Source of the DNA: Certhia americana
Lineage: Eukaryota; Chordata; Aves; Passeriformes; Certhiidae
Length of the DNA: 64,000 nucleotides
Direction of reading: 5' to 3'
Assembly (NCBI GenBank): GCA_018697195.1
Contig: CM031858.1
Span: 114,390,380 to 114,454,379 of the forward strand
The translations under genes were made by a program, and so were the position numbers. This document shows positions 37,850 through 52,300 of the stretch, piece by piece. The notes beneath the pieces were generated by a model. The model was not told the DNA's origin and searched no databases. It saw nothing but the letters and a program-made list of their open reading frames with translations. How positions within the stretch are numbered: position 1 is the first letter of the stretch; every line of letters starts with the position of its first letter.

Positions 37850-40800
37850 GCTCCACAGTCTTCAGTGTACCCATTTGAATTGTGGATAAATATTGTTTGT
37901 TGTTCCTTTTCTGAGGTGTGTAACATTACTTTTCGTTTGTTCTATATATTGGATTGATGCATAAAGAAAATCTTTTTGGATAAAATATGGAATGATTTTT
38001 AAATGCCTCTTTTAAAGCAAAAGTATGCTTGAAAAAGTTATGCATTCTCAAGGTTTTTTTTTTTTTTTTTTGCTTCAGAAGCTGGATTTGGGTAAGAAAT
38101 GGATTTCAGCAAGAAAGGTGTAGAGAGAATATGAGCAAAAATAAATAGAAAGCATTTCTATACTGTCTACAGTTCCATTTTTTACTCTGTATGCTATTTT
38201 GAGGGACTTTTCTTGTTGAACTTCATTTTATTCTTAAATAGATACTGACTTCGTTAAACAAAGTGGACAGGAAAATTTTGTCTATTAGGTCTAGCACCAT
38301 TTATTCATAAATTTGCATACTAAATAATGCCATAGAAAACATGTCAACATTTTCTAGTTAGCAGCAAATAATGATCAATGGGCCTATGATAATTAGTATG
38401 GCTGACAGTCAATCAAAGTGATGAAAATAAAAAGTCTGATCAAAAGACTTTTTCTTCTGTGCATTGTAAATTAGCATAAACATAGCTATTCCTTCATAAA
38501 GCCAGTAAATCAGAAAACACTGCTTTGGCGTGAAAAGAATTCTTATTTGTTTAAAGGACAATTAATTTATTCCACTGATATATTAATATTTATTTATAAT
38601 TTCTTTAATTTTGGTAATTAAAAAATAAAAAACCCAACCAAATTCTTTGGGTGAGGAAGTTTGGATTGCTTGTTTTTAATGGCTGTAAAAATGTGTAAAT
38701 TGGTTGAAAAATTGTTTGTGATCCAACCAAACCTAGTGAGGTTTAGGAGCCAAATGACTATGTCAAGAGAAAATAAGTTGACTTAAAAACACTCGCTCTC
38801 TGCTTCTATCCCTGGATGTCTGGGAAACTGTGGAAATGGAGCTTTGACAGATGCCATGGGCAACACATTTTTACCTTGTAACCACGTCTGCTTTCAGTGT
38901 CGCACCTGTGACTTGGATTTATTTAACTTCACTGCTGTTAGTGGGATGACTCATGATATTTTTAAGTACTCACATGATTGAGTCCTGCTGCCTAACAATA
39001 GTTTAATTTTGTATAATAAAGAAAAATACTGAAGACAAGATCTTATTACATGTTCCACCTTGGTAGGAATTTTACTTTTAAGACTGAGAGGATGGATCTT
39101 TTATGAACAATCCTAATTTAGGACATTCATGTCTCTAAGGATTAGAATTAGGCCTTTAAGAGCTGAGAACATTAAGCATGATGAAAAATCTGTTTTACCT
39201 AACCTCTATTAATAAGCAGTGCATCCCAGCTCATCCCATAATTAAGGTACTGCAATACACAGATGCACAAATGTTTAGAGAAAAATTATTTGTTTCCCTT
39301 TCACTATTATTAGTTGCTCATAACATGAGCTACCAAACATATAAATAACTCCATCTGTCTTACTTTTGTTGCCACTACATGTTGTGGTTTGTTGAGTTTT
39401 TAATAAAATACCTGTACTCCACTGTGGGTGTTTGGTACTTGAAGGCTGACCTTAGCAGTGAAGCCCTGTTCTAAAATGTCAGGTGTCAGTTGTGAGTGAA
39501 GTTAAGTAAGAAAACAGGGCTGTCTCCTGGAAAATTGCCATTCACTAACTACATACTTTGCTGTATTTTGCTGTTAGGGATGGGGCAACACAAGAAACAA
39601 TAATATTTGATTTTTTTTTTTTTAATGTCTATATTTTGTTTAGAGGTATGCGGTCAGTATGGGTTTTTTTTGCTTAGAAACTGGTGTGTAACTGAGTAGA
39701 TAATGAGAAGATAAACTACAAAAATTTTTTCTCTTAACAAATATGCTGCATGCTTTGAACTTTTCTTTATGCCAATGAATGTATGGAGAGTGCAGATCCT
39801 ATGAGCTCTGGGCTTCTTTATATCATTGTAGTCAGCTGGCTTCATGCCTGAAAATTGTGAAAATGGTTTACAAAGCAGAGCAGAAATCATTTTATCCTCT
39901 GAATGATTTCAGAAGTGTAATTTACCAGCAATTAAAACCCCCCAAAATGTAAACTGAATTACTCTTCTCTTGGGATTCCTAACACCATTTAATTTGTGTT
40001 TGTTTTATCCTTTGGCATTTTATCTTCTAATAAGCCTTCGAGGGAGAATGGAGTATTAGATTTCTATTTAAAGGAAAGGACAAATAGAAGTAGAGTAAGT
40101 ACACTCTAATGGCCAAAATTATTCAAGATTTTTGGCTTCAGCAGCATACAAACAAACATCTGTATTTACTGTGTTGGAGAGGTTTGTTTGTTTTACAAAA
40201 GCATTTGCTAGAGATTTATTTACAGGTAATATTTATTTACTATCTCTTCTCCATTTGAGTAGATACAAATTTCCTAAGGTTATTTATTTGTGGAACACCA
40301 GCTGTGTCGCTATACTTCCAAGTCATCTTTCAGTATTTCTGAATTCTGATACTTTGAATATTTCCTTAATGGAGAAGCTGACATTTGAATTATATTCTTC
40401 TAGTTGTTCATTTATCAAGTCTCTCATGTGTGACCCACACAGTTTATTGACTGGGTTATCCAATGGTGAAAAGTAAATAACCAAAAAACTACCAAAACCG
40501 CTATAAAACCAGAATTGTTTTTCCAAGATTCTGCTGCCTCTTTCTAATTTAACACACCTCTTAACTGGATTTCTAATATTCCATCCCAATTTCTAATAAT
40601 AAAATTAGAGAAAAATGCTCTCAGAAATGTGGATTTTATTTTGCATGACTTTTTTTTTTCACCAAGATACTTCAATGTATCTAGAAATACATTAGAGGAG
40701 CACAGTCTCAGCTTGGAAGTGCTTGCAGTGTTATTAGTTAAGAACGGTTTGCACTTTGTTGTACATTCTTCATACCTTTGTTGTCTTCAGGTCTGCTTTT

Positions 40801-43800
40801 TATACATCGAAGTCACAGAGATTATTCTGTCTTCTGTTTTAAACTGTTTTCTCTTTAGAGACATATTCTGAAGGGAAGACTTGGAAGAATGAAACAAACT
40901 CATTAAGGCCCCTAGTCTGCAAATATTTGCTTGATATCCCTCTATGAGTTGCTCTGTTCTCTTCCAATAGTAGGGTGAAGCATTTCCATAAATGTTCAGT
41001 TGGGGTTTCCAGCCTGAGCTGCCTTCAACATGCTCCATGCTGATGGAGTCTGACTTAGGGCTTGCTTCATTACACATTAGCTGGAGGTCTAGATATAGAG
41101 AATTTCTTGGCTCCAAATGTATCTTCTGTATATTTGAAGGATGATGGTAGGTTGGTGCTTTGAAAACATATGTACTTTAAAATGACTGTGTAAAGCTCAC
41201 ACAGGTTTTGTGACATACCTTCTGCTTTTGTGACATATCACATTGTTCCTGCACAGCCACATGATATCCAGAGGGGTATGGGCCAGACTGTGTGCATCTC
41301 CTATCCAGGTGAGGGAGTGAATCTTCCACCCCACCCACAGTCAGGGGCTTCCCTGGGTGTGTGAATGGGAGTAGACTTGCACTGATGTACTGTTTCAATC
41401 TGTGTTTGAACCTGAGCTCTTGCTTGGATTGTGTTCAAAATACAACCAGAACTGATTTTTTGCGCCTTTGGGGAAATTTATGGTGCCTATGTGTTGGCTC
41501 ATTCATTATGCTTTTCTTGAAAGGGGCTTATAAGATTACTTAGGGCCTGGAATGAGAAAAAATTCTGCCTATACAGAACAGCACTTGGGATTTTGGTGTG
41601 TTTCCCCATGTGACTACAATATCTCCTTAATACTGCTCAATGTGTTTTTCTCAAAAGAGGAACAAAACTAATTGCTAAGACCTTTGTGTCCTAGGGGATA
41701 TGTCATGGACAGGGAAAAATATTCTTCACAGCCATTACCTTCTCATAGTTATTTCTTGCCAGACCCTCAAGGATAAGCTGTCAGTGTCCGTATACAACAG
41801 ATTATATAAGATCATCATTTTCCACTCCATATAAGATGTTACTGTGAAAGCTATATTCTGATATTAAATAAAAATACTTTTTACTATATTAAGTCTTTCA
41901 TCCAAAGACATAAAAGTGCTCTCCAGTGTTATTATTCATGTTGAACAGAAGATTAAAATGAGGCATGCAAGGGTGAGGCATTGTGCCCAAGGTGACAGGG
42001 AGTCAGCAGTTGTTATCCCAATCCAAGACCTCTCCTGAAGTATAAGCAAAAATGGATGTTTTGTTCATGCGACTTAATGCAGGAAATGTCTCCTTCTTGT
42101 GTAGCACTAAGACAGCAGGAGGAGTTGGGGGAGCCTACATATCAGTAGTTGGGATCAGATTACAAGACAGGGCTTTAATACGCAGATGTGGTATAAACCC
42201 AGTAGACATGCAAATGTAATTGTTGGGCAGAAGTGTAGCTAGTTTTTTACAGAATACAAGGCATAGATGCAGGCAAAATTTTTTCAGTGGTCATTTGTCA
42301 AAACTTGCAGACTGGGTTTAGGCAAAACTCTTTGCTAATCTAGCTAAATGTTTTGTGCAATTTTTAGTAAATTCTTTTATTTTTGAGTGGTACTATCCTC
42401 CCTTCTAATGCTCATCCGAGATTTATACTGTGCTTTCTGTACTCATTCAATATTTTGGGTCACCAAACAGAAAAGAAAAACCTATTATTTTTAGTATAGT
42501 AACTCAGGGGGAAAAAAATACAAGAAAAATTTTGGAAGCAACCGAAATAATTGCAGTATATTTTTGACAGGAAACCATTTGATGGATTGTATGTGATGTA
42601 AATAGTTTTACAATGTTTAGAGGTATACTTTGAGCAACACTGCTAGTGTGTTGGAATAATATCTCTGAAGCAAAGATAAAGAATTCTTATGGGCACTGGT
42701 TATCAATTTGGATGATATTGCCAAGAGCTTTCTATACCCTTTTTATTTCTGATTGTATCTTCTGTTCCCATTTCCACTTATTGCATGAGAGAGCTGACCA
42801 AAACCCCTTCCCTGTTCCTTTGCTGACAAGGAAATTGCCACAGCCATCACCAGCTATGACGGCTGGCAGAGCCAGGGTAGTCCTGTGCTGTGACCTTCCC
42901 TCTTCCCCTGGGTTTTGGGGAAGTTTGGCAAGGTCATGCTGTGTGTGCCCCCTCTCTCCAGGCTGGCACTGTGCTCAGAAGGGAGCCATCCTCCTCCTCC
43001 TGCACATAGTTATGTCCATATCCATTAGCTGACTTCCCTGAATGGCTGTCTTGATAATTTATGGTGACTTTCGGGGTTTGAGATAAGTATGCCACATAGC
43101 ATGCTAATCTACTGTATTAATGTGAGCGATAAATTGGGCTTTCAGTCTCACTCTACTGACTGGAAAAAGACCTTTCTCATGCACTCTGTTCATTCCCCTA
43201 TACCTAGCTTTCAAAGAACCTCCATTTAGAACATTTCCATAATTCTGAGGTTTTTAGAGAAGTGGAATTTTAAGACCTCTGGAAAGCTTTTTCACCAGCC
43301 ATCACATGTCCTAAATTTCAAGATAATACATCAATTTTATTATGAAGTAATAATCTTAGAACCATAATAGGTACAAAACACAGAGATGTTTCTGGAGATG
43401 GAAACAAATAAACTAAATAAAACTTCTTTTTGATGTTAGAGAGTAGCTTCTGGCACCCACACAGGTCTGTCTTCTACCGTGCTAGTACTTTTACTAACAG
43501 CAGATAACAGGCTCATCAACAGAGGGACCTGAATGCTTGTTACTGCTGTAGAAATGAAATTGCAGCATTTAGACACTACTGAGTTTAAAATTTGCTGAAC
43601 TACTGCTTAACTTACATCAGGTAACTGATATGTTTACAATCCGGCCATGGAATCTGCCTATCCTCCTCCTTAAGATGCTAGCCTTGATTTGTCTGACCTT
43701 TTATTGGGTTGTCTGTGCACCCATCTGCAAATTGTTCTTTTCATTTTGCTAAAGATATTTTAAATAAATAATTTTTTTACTGAAGAACCTGACTAGTATG

Positions 43801-46124
43801 GAAATAAATATCTGCAGCAGTTTTGCAGCATAGTTATATGTAGGACAGAGAGAGAAAACTTTTAAATTCCAGAGATGATATTGCTCCTTGTGTCAGCTTA
43901 AGTTACTTTTTAATACTCTCACTACTCTTGAAGCCTTCATCAGTGTCCTTTGCCTAGCAATCAATATAGGAAGTAATCAAAAATCCCGACAAACTGCATG
44001 AGCTGAGCAAAACCCGTGCTTGCTATTACCCGTTAGCCCTCTTGGTCTAGCACATGCTTATGGGCTCATATCAGGCTTTGTGGACTTGAGGACATTGCCC
44101 CCTTTGCTTTCCATTTTCCATTTATGACTTTTGTTTTTACAGCCTGTGGCCTGATCAAGTCAGGAATCACCACATAATGTATGTAGAGAACAGCCCAAGG
44201 ACTTAAGGAAGCACAGCTGTGTGAGTTAGGAGATTTATAGAGTCCTGCTAATGCAATTAGAGTGCACACTCAGATCAGGTTTAGATCATTTAGCTTTTGT
44301 TTGGTGTCTCTGGGTGGTGCTGCATTGCTTTGCTTTGGCTTTCCAGTGTTCATCTGACTAGCATAGAATAGTCTCTGTGTGGGATGTGATCATGATGCCT
44401 AACAAAAGGTTGACCTAGCATACACTGAGCAGGTATGATTTGTAGAGTTTTAGAAAAGAATGTGGTTCAATGAAAGATGGAAGCACAATGACTTTTTAAA
44501 TTAACAGAACTTCCAACAAGCAATAGACTATTCTGTGTAACACTGTACCTATAATACAATCTTTTTGCCAAGGACCTTACCACATAGGAGCCCAGTCCCA
44601 AAAACTGTACTGGGGAAGATAATGGTGGTCATACATATTAGGGGTGGGCTGTACACAGATAACATTTGTAAATAACAGTATATAAAATAACATGCTTTTC
44701 ATCTCTACATTTTCTTACTGGAAAGAAAGAACAATGATTTATTGCCTATTTATATAATGAGATTGTACAAGCCAATAGTTATTACCATTCACTACAGTGC
44801 ATTAGCTGTACACAGGAATAAACCATGAGGCATTTGTCTGTTAGATTATTCTTTGCTTTACAGATTTGAATGCCTCAAACATTTATCTAGAAGTTACCTA
44901 AGTATGCTCCAAGAATCTAATCCCTGAAGGTGAGGTGAAAAGAGCTTTCTGTTAGATGTCATTCAGCCAGAGTTGCAGAATGAAGGGTGACAGCATCATG
45001 TGAGAGCCATTCACCCAAACTGTCATTTTACATTTCCAGGAGGAAAAAGATTTAAACATCCACTTTATATGTGTGATTGTTTTCTTATCTTTTTTCTCTT
45101 CTCTCTTGACCCATCTGGAATATATTTTCTCCACTGTTTCTTTGGGGCAAAGCCTTAGCACCCTGTAGGTTTTCTGTCAGACACTCTGGTCTGGATTCGT
45201 GACCCAGCTGAGTGAATCATGTGTGTATCTAGATAAACGTCTGAATCCTCACTAAATAACAGCTGTTATCCACTGTTATCCAATGCCAGTTACTGAAACA
45301 GAATTACTGCAGGTTTGTACTGAAATGTATATTGTAAGAAAATGGATCCAAAAATTACCCGTGCCAATACCTTACCTATTAAAATAAAACAAATCATATT
45401 ACATCTGTTCGTGCATGACTTACGTCCCACTCCTCTCTCTCCAGCCTGCAGAGAGGAATACAATTCAGATTGAGGAGAGAATGCAATTTCAAAAATCTTC
45501 TGGAGTTATGGTGTTGCTTATTTCTTGCCACAAAGCACGTCAATGTGGCTGATGCTTATACCAATGTCTCTCTTTTTGGCATTTAATAGTTCATGATTTG
45601 GAGAAGAATCACATGCTTCTTTTGAGAGTGTGGGTCCAGAAGAAGGAGCTCTTACCCCTTTCCAATCTGCACTACCCCCTCCATTATGTTAGCTCACCAC
45701 ATCTTGTTCATTAGTGATGTAGTCACTCTAGATGAACGTTCTCTGGTATTAAGTTGCAATGTAAATTGTGACAGAGCTGCTGTGAGCCTCTCCTCACCAT
45801 GCAGATGTTCTGAACACATATGACGTGACATGGAGCTGATTTAGTGAATTTCATCAAAAATGCTTAAAAATGTCTTCTAACACCACTTCTCAAGTTGTGA
45901 ACAATTAAAAAGAGAAATATATTTGTCAACAGCCTATTTAAAAAGAAAAATTATTGTAGCATTTGATCTGGGTAATAGTTTGTAAAATGAAAGCTGCATA
46001 TTATATTTTAGTCACTGGGGGTTTACTTTGACCAAACTAGGAAAACCTGAGTAAAGTCTGAAAAAGATTTCCGAGTCAGTTCTTATCCCTGACATTTAGA
46101 GAAAGTAAAACTGCTTTCTGACTT
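37850..46124. other. Unique non-coding DNA
   Basis: This is about 8.3 kb without a recognised gene. Poly-T runs lie at 38054-38071, 39608-39623 and 40651-40660. A moderately GC-richer patch at 42780-42990 yields a 128-codon plus frame (42646-43032) that has no domain and looks like chance. The 109-codon minus frame at 40787-41116 likewise has no recognisable family. The motif-rich stretch at 38320-38490 is listed separately. Confidence 0.6.
38320..38490. promoter_or_regulatory. Candidate regulatory element, homeodomain/TALE-like motifs
   Basis: The stretch holds TTTGCATAC, TAATTAG and CTGACAGTCAATCAAAG. The last combines a TGACAG (MEIS-type) core with TCAATCA (PBX-type) within 15 bases at 38402-38418. 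A perfect 9-bp inverted repeat (arms 38429-38437 and 38445-38453, 7-base loop) follows. The family-to-motif links are established knowledge; that this is an element is inference only. Confidence 0.2.
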
Positions 46125-46372
46125 CAGATATGCCATAGTAGAGGAGAGACTCAGAGGTGTGCAATGAAAGAATGAGAAACAATGGATGCAAATCACTGCC
46201 AGGTATAAGGAATAAGTTCTTTGCCTTAAAGGCAGTCAAACAGGAGAGTGGGTTACACAGAGAGCTTGTGAAATCTCCATTCTTGAAGACATTTGTAATG
46301 TGACTGGATAAGACCCTGGGCAACTTGATATAACTTCAAAGTTTCCCCCAGTTACAAGCAGATGACCTCCAT
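46125..46372 (+). mobile_element. Old CR1 LINE 3' region fragment
   Basis: Reading plus, AGAGGTGTGCAATGAAAG, ATGAGAAACAATGGATGCAA, AGGTATAAGGAATAAGTTCTT, CAGAGAGCTTGTGAAATCTCC, GACTGGATAAGACCCTGGG and GCAGATGACCTCC follow the order of the CR1 3' region. The matching blocks in CR1 are GATGAAAG...GGCAACGGACACAA, GATATAAGGAAAAACTTC, CAGAGAGGTTGTGGAGTCTCC and GATGACCTCC. The copy is more diverged than the other clear ones, has indels, and lacks a recognisable tail. The minus frame at 46096-46323 falls inside it and is not a gene. Confidence 0.8.
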
Positions 46373-49300
46373 TACACCTTTACTACTGGAATTATTTTGT
46401 AGTTCCATGATTTTGGCTTCTAAATGGAATTTTGAATTTCAGTAGATATCTCCATTTAGCTCTCATTCAGCCTTGAACACCTCACGTATGCAGAAATGTG
46501 CACCATGCTGAGCTTGTGCATGGTTCATGTGTGCAAGGTCACTTGATGGAGAAGGCTCGGGTTGTAGCAGAGGAAAATTTGGATTCTGTTGAGGCTTTTT
46601 CAAGCACAGAGCTGCCAGTTCACACTCTGCTGCACTTCAACATGGCAGGTCCCATCTGCCAGGGCTATGATCTTTTGGAAAACATGAGTTATGGAGCATG
46701 ACATTCACTGAAGAGTTGTGTCTGGCATATAGGATCCTTATATGAGCATGAGGAGAATTATTAGCACTCTTCAGTAAGCTCAAGCCAGGGAGCCTTATTC
46801 AGCATGCCAGACTGAGGCACATGCTTCTCTTGGTGACTGGTACCGTAGAGGGAGATTGAGGAAGCAGCAGTGGGTCTCTTGCTGAAATTGCACAAGCCAG
46901 TTTGCTCTGCCTGTGTTTCACACAGAAATATGTTCCTCTCAGCTCACCCCAAATATTTTATTCAGTCACTGGGTTCACTCTGGAGCAGCTTCATAGTCTC
47001 TGTCAATGAAGGATGTCATGCTCTAAAGTGCTTATCCCCAGTTACCCTGGTTAAGATATTTAGAAGAGTTCTGCAGGTACAGAAGCTGAACTTCTGTAAA
47101 GCTTCCATTTAACACAGGAGAAATGGCACATTTTGTTTAAGGAGAATTTGTACTGATGTTTGGTGTCATCATGGATTTATTTTCTGCTAAAGTCCCATTG
47201 TAGCTAATTCTCATTGTATCCTTACCTAGTCCTCTCTAAAAAGTTACCTCCAAATATTCTTGTATCTCATGGGCAATGTGGGAGGTGGAGAGGATCAGTT
47301 ATACTTCATATATACTTCATACTTATACTTCAGGAGCAGAAATTGCACATCCTCTTGCATGTGTTGTCTTGCTTCTCTGAAGTTAAAAATAGTGTCAATT
47401 TAAGCTCAGAATGTATTAGTACTAAGTTGAGATATTAAATATGTCAATGCCTTGTGTTTTCAGTGTTTTGCTCAGAAATATATTCTATGATCCAATATCA
47501 TATCTGAACCTGTAAATATACATGTATATATGAATATATAAAATAGCCTTTAGATTAGATAAACATTTTCAAAAAAGGTTTTCTTATCTTCAAATATTCT
47601 GAAAAAAGTTTTTGGTTTAATTTGGCTTTCAGAGTGCTATTTCATTATAAATCTAAAACAGATATGAGAATCATATATGTTGTTATTTTTACTTAAAAAT
47701 AGGTTTTATTCATGGGATTCTTTGGTCTGCCTTGGATTGTGAACTCCTTGGGTGGAAACTGTCCTCAATAATGTCACAAAAAAGCCCTAATAGGACTTTT
47801 GGTATACTATTTACAATAGGAGCAGGATTAAATTACACCTGTATTTTTTACATGAGGCTTAGACTGGTGATGGTTGGGGTTTTTTTGCTTTCTAAAATGA
47901 TCTTTTCTTCATAGGCCTGTTCTGTGTGTGTATTCAGAACTAAATTGTAGAACTTTCCTTTTAATAAGAGTAATTCTTTTGAAAACCTCTTGCACTTTCA
48001 GTGATGCTGATAGTGATGATGCCTTGCAGGATAACAAGAACATTGGTCTGTCTTGTGTCACAGATAAGGTTATTTAATGAAGCTGTGAATGTTAAAATCC
48101 TGCTGATCACAATGAACAGAGCTTGCTTTTCCAACTCCAGACTTTATTTACTGTGCTAACAGTAATAGCTGTCTCCATAACTATGATATTCTTCATCTGT
48201 GATCACTGAGAAGCAATAAACATGGGCAAGATGCATCTTTTGAAATATTATAGGATTCAAAGTATGAGACACATGCTAGAGTTCATTCTGTAACTCTTTA
48301 CAGCTCTGTAAATCAGGTGATGAAACACTGTCTGTTTTCAATACAGTGCTGCATGGCTTGCCGAAAAAAAACCATGGTAACAAATTCTTTTTAGATTGTT
48401 GTTGCTTGATTGTGAATCTGTTTGTCATTCCCACTATTACCCAAGGAAAGTAGGACTCTTCTAAAAGACACTGTAAGTCTTTAGGTAGAAATATGACAGG
48501 GCATTCATTGGTCCTTCAGGAAGTGTAAAAGGTTTTCTGGTAAGGCTGAATGAAAAGAGAATTATTTCAATATTGAAGTTGAAGACCTTGCTACTTGGGT
48601 ACTATTTTTAATGCTACAGTCCCTTAACTTTCGTCCCTTCCCCTTTGTGTACCTTGCCAGAGAAACCAAAGAAATCAATTTATCCTGCCCTTCACTGTCT
48701 CTAAGAATAAAGAGTTAACTAAATACCAGTACTGAAAAATGCTTTGAGATTTACCAGTAAAAGGCTCTAGAGCAAGATTATGTTTATTAATAATAAATAA
48801 CAACAGTAAAAGAATACAGGTGTTGGTGTAATGGGTAAGTAAACAAGCTAATCTGTAATTTTGTACTTGGTCTAGCGATTCCAGAAGGCACTCTGCCCCA
48901 AGAAATCTGTGGTAGGCTCTTACTACTTGGGTTTTTGATCTTACTGGATCTTCAGCTCTTCAGATCGACAAATGGGCAAGAATCCTTGCACTGATGTGAA
49001 ATTGTATCCTGTTTCAGTAAGGGACAGACATCATTCCCCTTTCCTTCTCAGTATTGTCCCGTGTGGTCTATATACCTCCATCTTTGAAGAAGGCTAATAT
49101 TCCTACTGGCTTAAAAAGAGATAGTTTTGCTACCTTCATTTATGGTGACATAAAAGTCTTAAAATCTATATAGTAACTGTAATAACTGCTCCTGCTTTAA
49201 AATATGCTTTGTCTGTTTACAAAAAATTATATGTTGCCTATATAATCAGGAAAAGATGGTCTAGGTCTTGAGGTAGTTGTTTCTTCAGTAACTGTTTAGA

Positions 49301-52300
49301 AAACAGGATATACTACACCCTCTCTCTACTTCTGGTACTCCAGCAAATTCATTTAGGATTGGCTTATACATCCAGCCACAGCACTACATTTCATCTTACC
49401 TTGTGATGGTGTTTCTTTAAGCAGTGTATTACCTGTGTACCTCCTGATCTGCCATGTAGCTGTTTGCTAATTTCTGGTTGAAACTCAGGAGCTGTGTTGA
49501 TTGGATTCTCAGGTAGCGTTGACATTCTTCAGATGGGAATTTAGAGCACTGTTACTAGCAGTAACTTTTGATTTTGGAATGCTTTCTCTTCCTATTTAGT
49601 GCGTCTTCAGGGTGCTGGTGATCTTCAGGGTATGCAGCCTCTCTGTTTTATCATCTTGCTTTTGAGGAAAGTTTCAGGACAGTTTATAGAAAATAGGAAA
49701 ACAGAAAATTATTATTATTATAGATTATTTCCTTTATGAAGCTTATAACAATGCATTGTTATGGTGGTGGTGAACTTATATGTCTCACATGTGAGAAATA
49801 TTAATTCTTTGCTGCTGGCAATCTAGGTACCATGCTTTATGATTCTTTTGTGTGCTTCTCTGAAAACCTCTCCAAGAGGAGCCATCAAACCCAATCAAGC
49901 CAGTGGTGTCTGTCCCTCTCCAGCAATAAAGAAGAATAGCACTTCATGTTTATCATTCTAACAATGGAATTTTTATGACAGCATTTTGTACTTGAAGATA
50001 AAACTTTAATTATGTACTGGACAGCAATTTTGTTTTAGCAATATAAGTAAAAGATTAGATGACAGAATTAAATTTATTTAAAAATAAAAATCAGTGTGAG
50101 CATCATATGCTTGATACTCCAGTTAAGCTAGTGGACTGCCCCTCATTCAGTTCTATTAGAAGCATTATGTGGAAAGGATATTTTATTAACGAAAATATGT
50201 TGGGTTTAACTTTCATAATTTTATGATAAAACTGATTTAATCAGTTAAGTTTTCAGAAACCAGTGTGTCTTTTTCAGAGAAAAAATCAGACCTTGAACAT
50301 TTCAATGGCGAACGAAAGGAGATTCTATAGAGTGTTCCAAAAAGGCTGCTGTTTTTACAAATATAAACAAACCCAAACACTAGTTAATTAAACTTCACAG
50401 AATGATGAGTGTTCATCTGAGAATTTATTTTGGGAGCTGTAGAATGCATTTCCATATTTAAAGAGAGCATTTATCTGTGATATTACTAAGTTTCCTAATT
50501 TGCCCTTGCCATCTCAGGTAGCACCTAACAGAACGGAACAAAGGGAATATTATTTGGCAATGCAACACCATGAGAATTTTCTGGCATTCAGTATAGTTCA
50601 ACCCTGTAAAACTTTTTGGTATATATTCAAAGGAGAGTAATAACAGAATTTTGGAACCTCCTTATCAGCATATGGTACGGAATGCCAATAAGCCTTCTCA
50701 GTTTATTGGAATATTAGCTTGAATTTTTCTTATTAGTCTCTAGGCTATGAATATATGAACTGAAGTTGAACTGCTTTTGATAGTGAACTGTCCGACTCTT
50801 CAGTGTCTATTCAGATATTCTTCATATCTCCTGGGTTCCTGTGAGATTTTTGGCCTGAAATTCCACATTTTGACTTCAGTTTCATGCATATTTCTTTTGC
50901 GTTGCTCTTTATCAATAAGTATTCTGTTTCATCTGTTCATCCACAAGAGATTGATGCTCTTTCTAACTCTTCCTCTATAAAATTAGGAAATTTGACCTAA
51001 ATAATCCAGGTGTCTAAAACTCTTGCACTGGGCAATGAACCTCATGAAAGCATGATTCATTTAAAACAGACACCTATACAGTGTTCTATGTTTATATTTT
51101 AAAAGTTAGCTACTTAAGGAAGAGTGATGGAGGTAAATAATTTAATGTCTATGATACTTTCATTGAAAGACTTCACTGTGGGAGAGAGAAAGGAAAATAC
51201 GGAATTTCAGAAACCAGAATTCTTTCCTCATTGGTAGTGGGAGAATGAATCTTTGTTATGAACCTTTCTACTTGCTAAACTTTTGATGTAATCAGACAGC
51301 ATTGACTGATTTTAGAAGAACAGTTAGTTTGGTAGGAAAATGTTATAGACTGAGTCATCTATTCGTCTTAAATTCATCTTGAAGAGAAACTGCTTTATGT
51401 GTAACCCTGTGAAGCATCCTTTTTAAATCTTTAGATGATTTAGAAGTAAATTAAATGCTAATCTTCTGAATACTTCTCTTGGAAGATTGTTTCATGTCCT
51501 AGCAGAATTTTTATAGCAAAGTAAATTTGAGACTCTGAAATTCTTTACAGATGATTCAAATTTTGCCATTCAGGTTGACCAGCTGTGTTAGCTCAGAGTC
51601 AACTCTGACTTCCTCTCCTTTAAGACAGTATTTCAGAGAGAATTGTTTGATTTTGACACAAGAAGCAGTAGTGTTTCCCAGACTACATTCAAAAAATACC
51701 AAGGCACAATAGATGTGCAATGAACCTTCCCTGAAATTGCCGTCTTTCAGGTGAGGTGATAAAACCATTGAGATTTCAGTTGAAAAAATTTCTGCAACAT
51801 CTATCACATTGAATAAATGTACCATTTGTTCTTTTTCAGTCTGTACTTGTTATTTTCTGGGATTTCAATTTTTTTTTATTTTGAGCATGCTAGCTCAGGT
51901 ATGCTTTCCTAAATAGTTAATAGATGTTAGTGAATCATCCCATTATACTGAAGAGTCTTTTTCTGTATCTGTTGGCAAAATACACTGTGAAAGAAGCATC
52001 ATCTAACTCACTCTTGTGGTCCAGTAGATAATTCTACTCACTAAATGTTACAAGCAGTGTTTTTTTGTAAAGAGGGTGTACCCTGGTTAAGGGAAGATTC
52101 TCCTTGGATTCTGCTTGGGCTTCACAAAGGAGAAAAGTGTTTAGGGAGAGGTGAATTTGAAAAATGTATTCCACTGTGTGTCATTTTACCTGAGGTGTTT
52201 TTGTAGGAAGCTTATTAATGAATCATTCTTTTAGAAGGATAATTTTTAGAAGTAGTACATGCAAATTAGATTGTCTGTGTTATACACAGGGACAGGAAGG

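Noticed and set aside
27698..38482. Shared 14-mer AATTAGCATAAACA at 27698 and 38469
   Set aside because: Several chance 14-mer pairs are expected in 64 kb of AT-rich sequence, and the flanks do not match.
40787..41116. 109-codon minus frame and a possible old-repeat start near 40910
   Set aside because: The resemblance to an ancient repeat end (GGCCCCTAGTCTGCAAATA) is too short to call, and the frame has no family match.
42646..43032. 128-codon plus frame
   Set aside because: It has no recognisable family, and part of it is a local GC-rich patch with few stops by composition.
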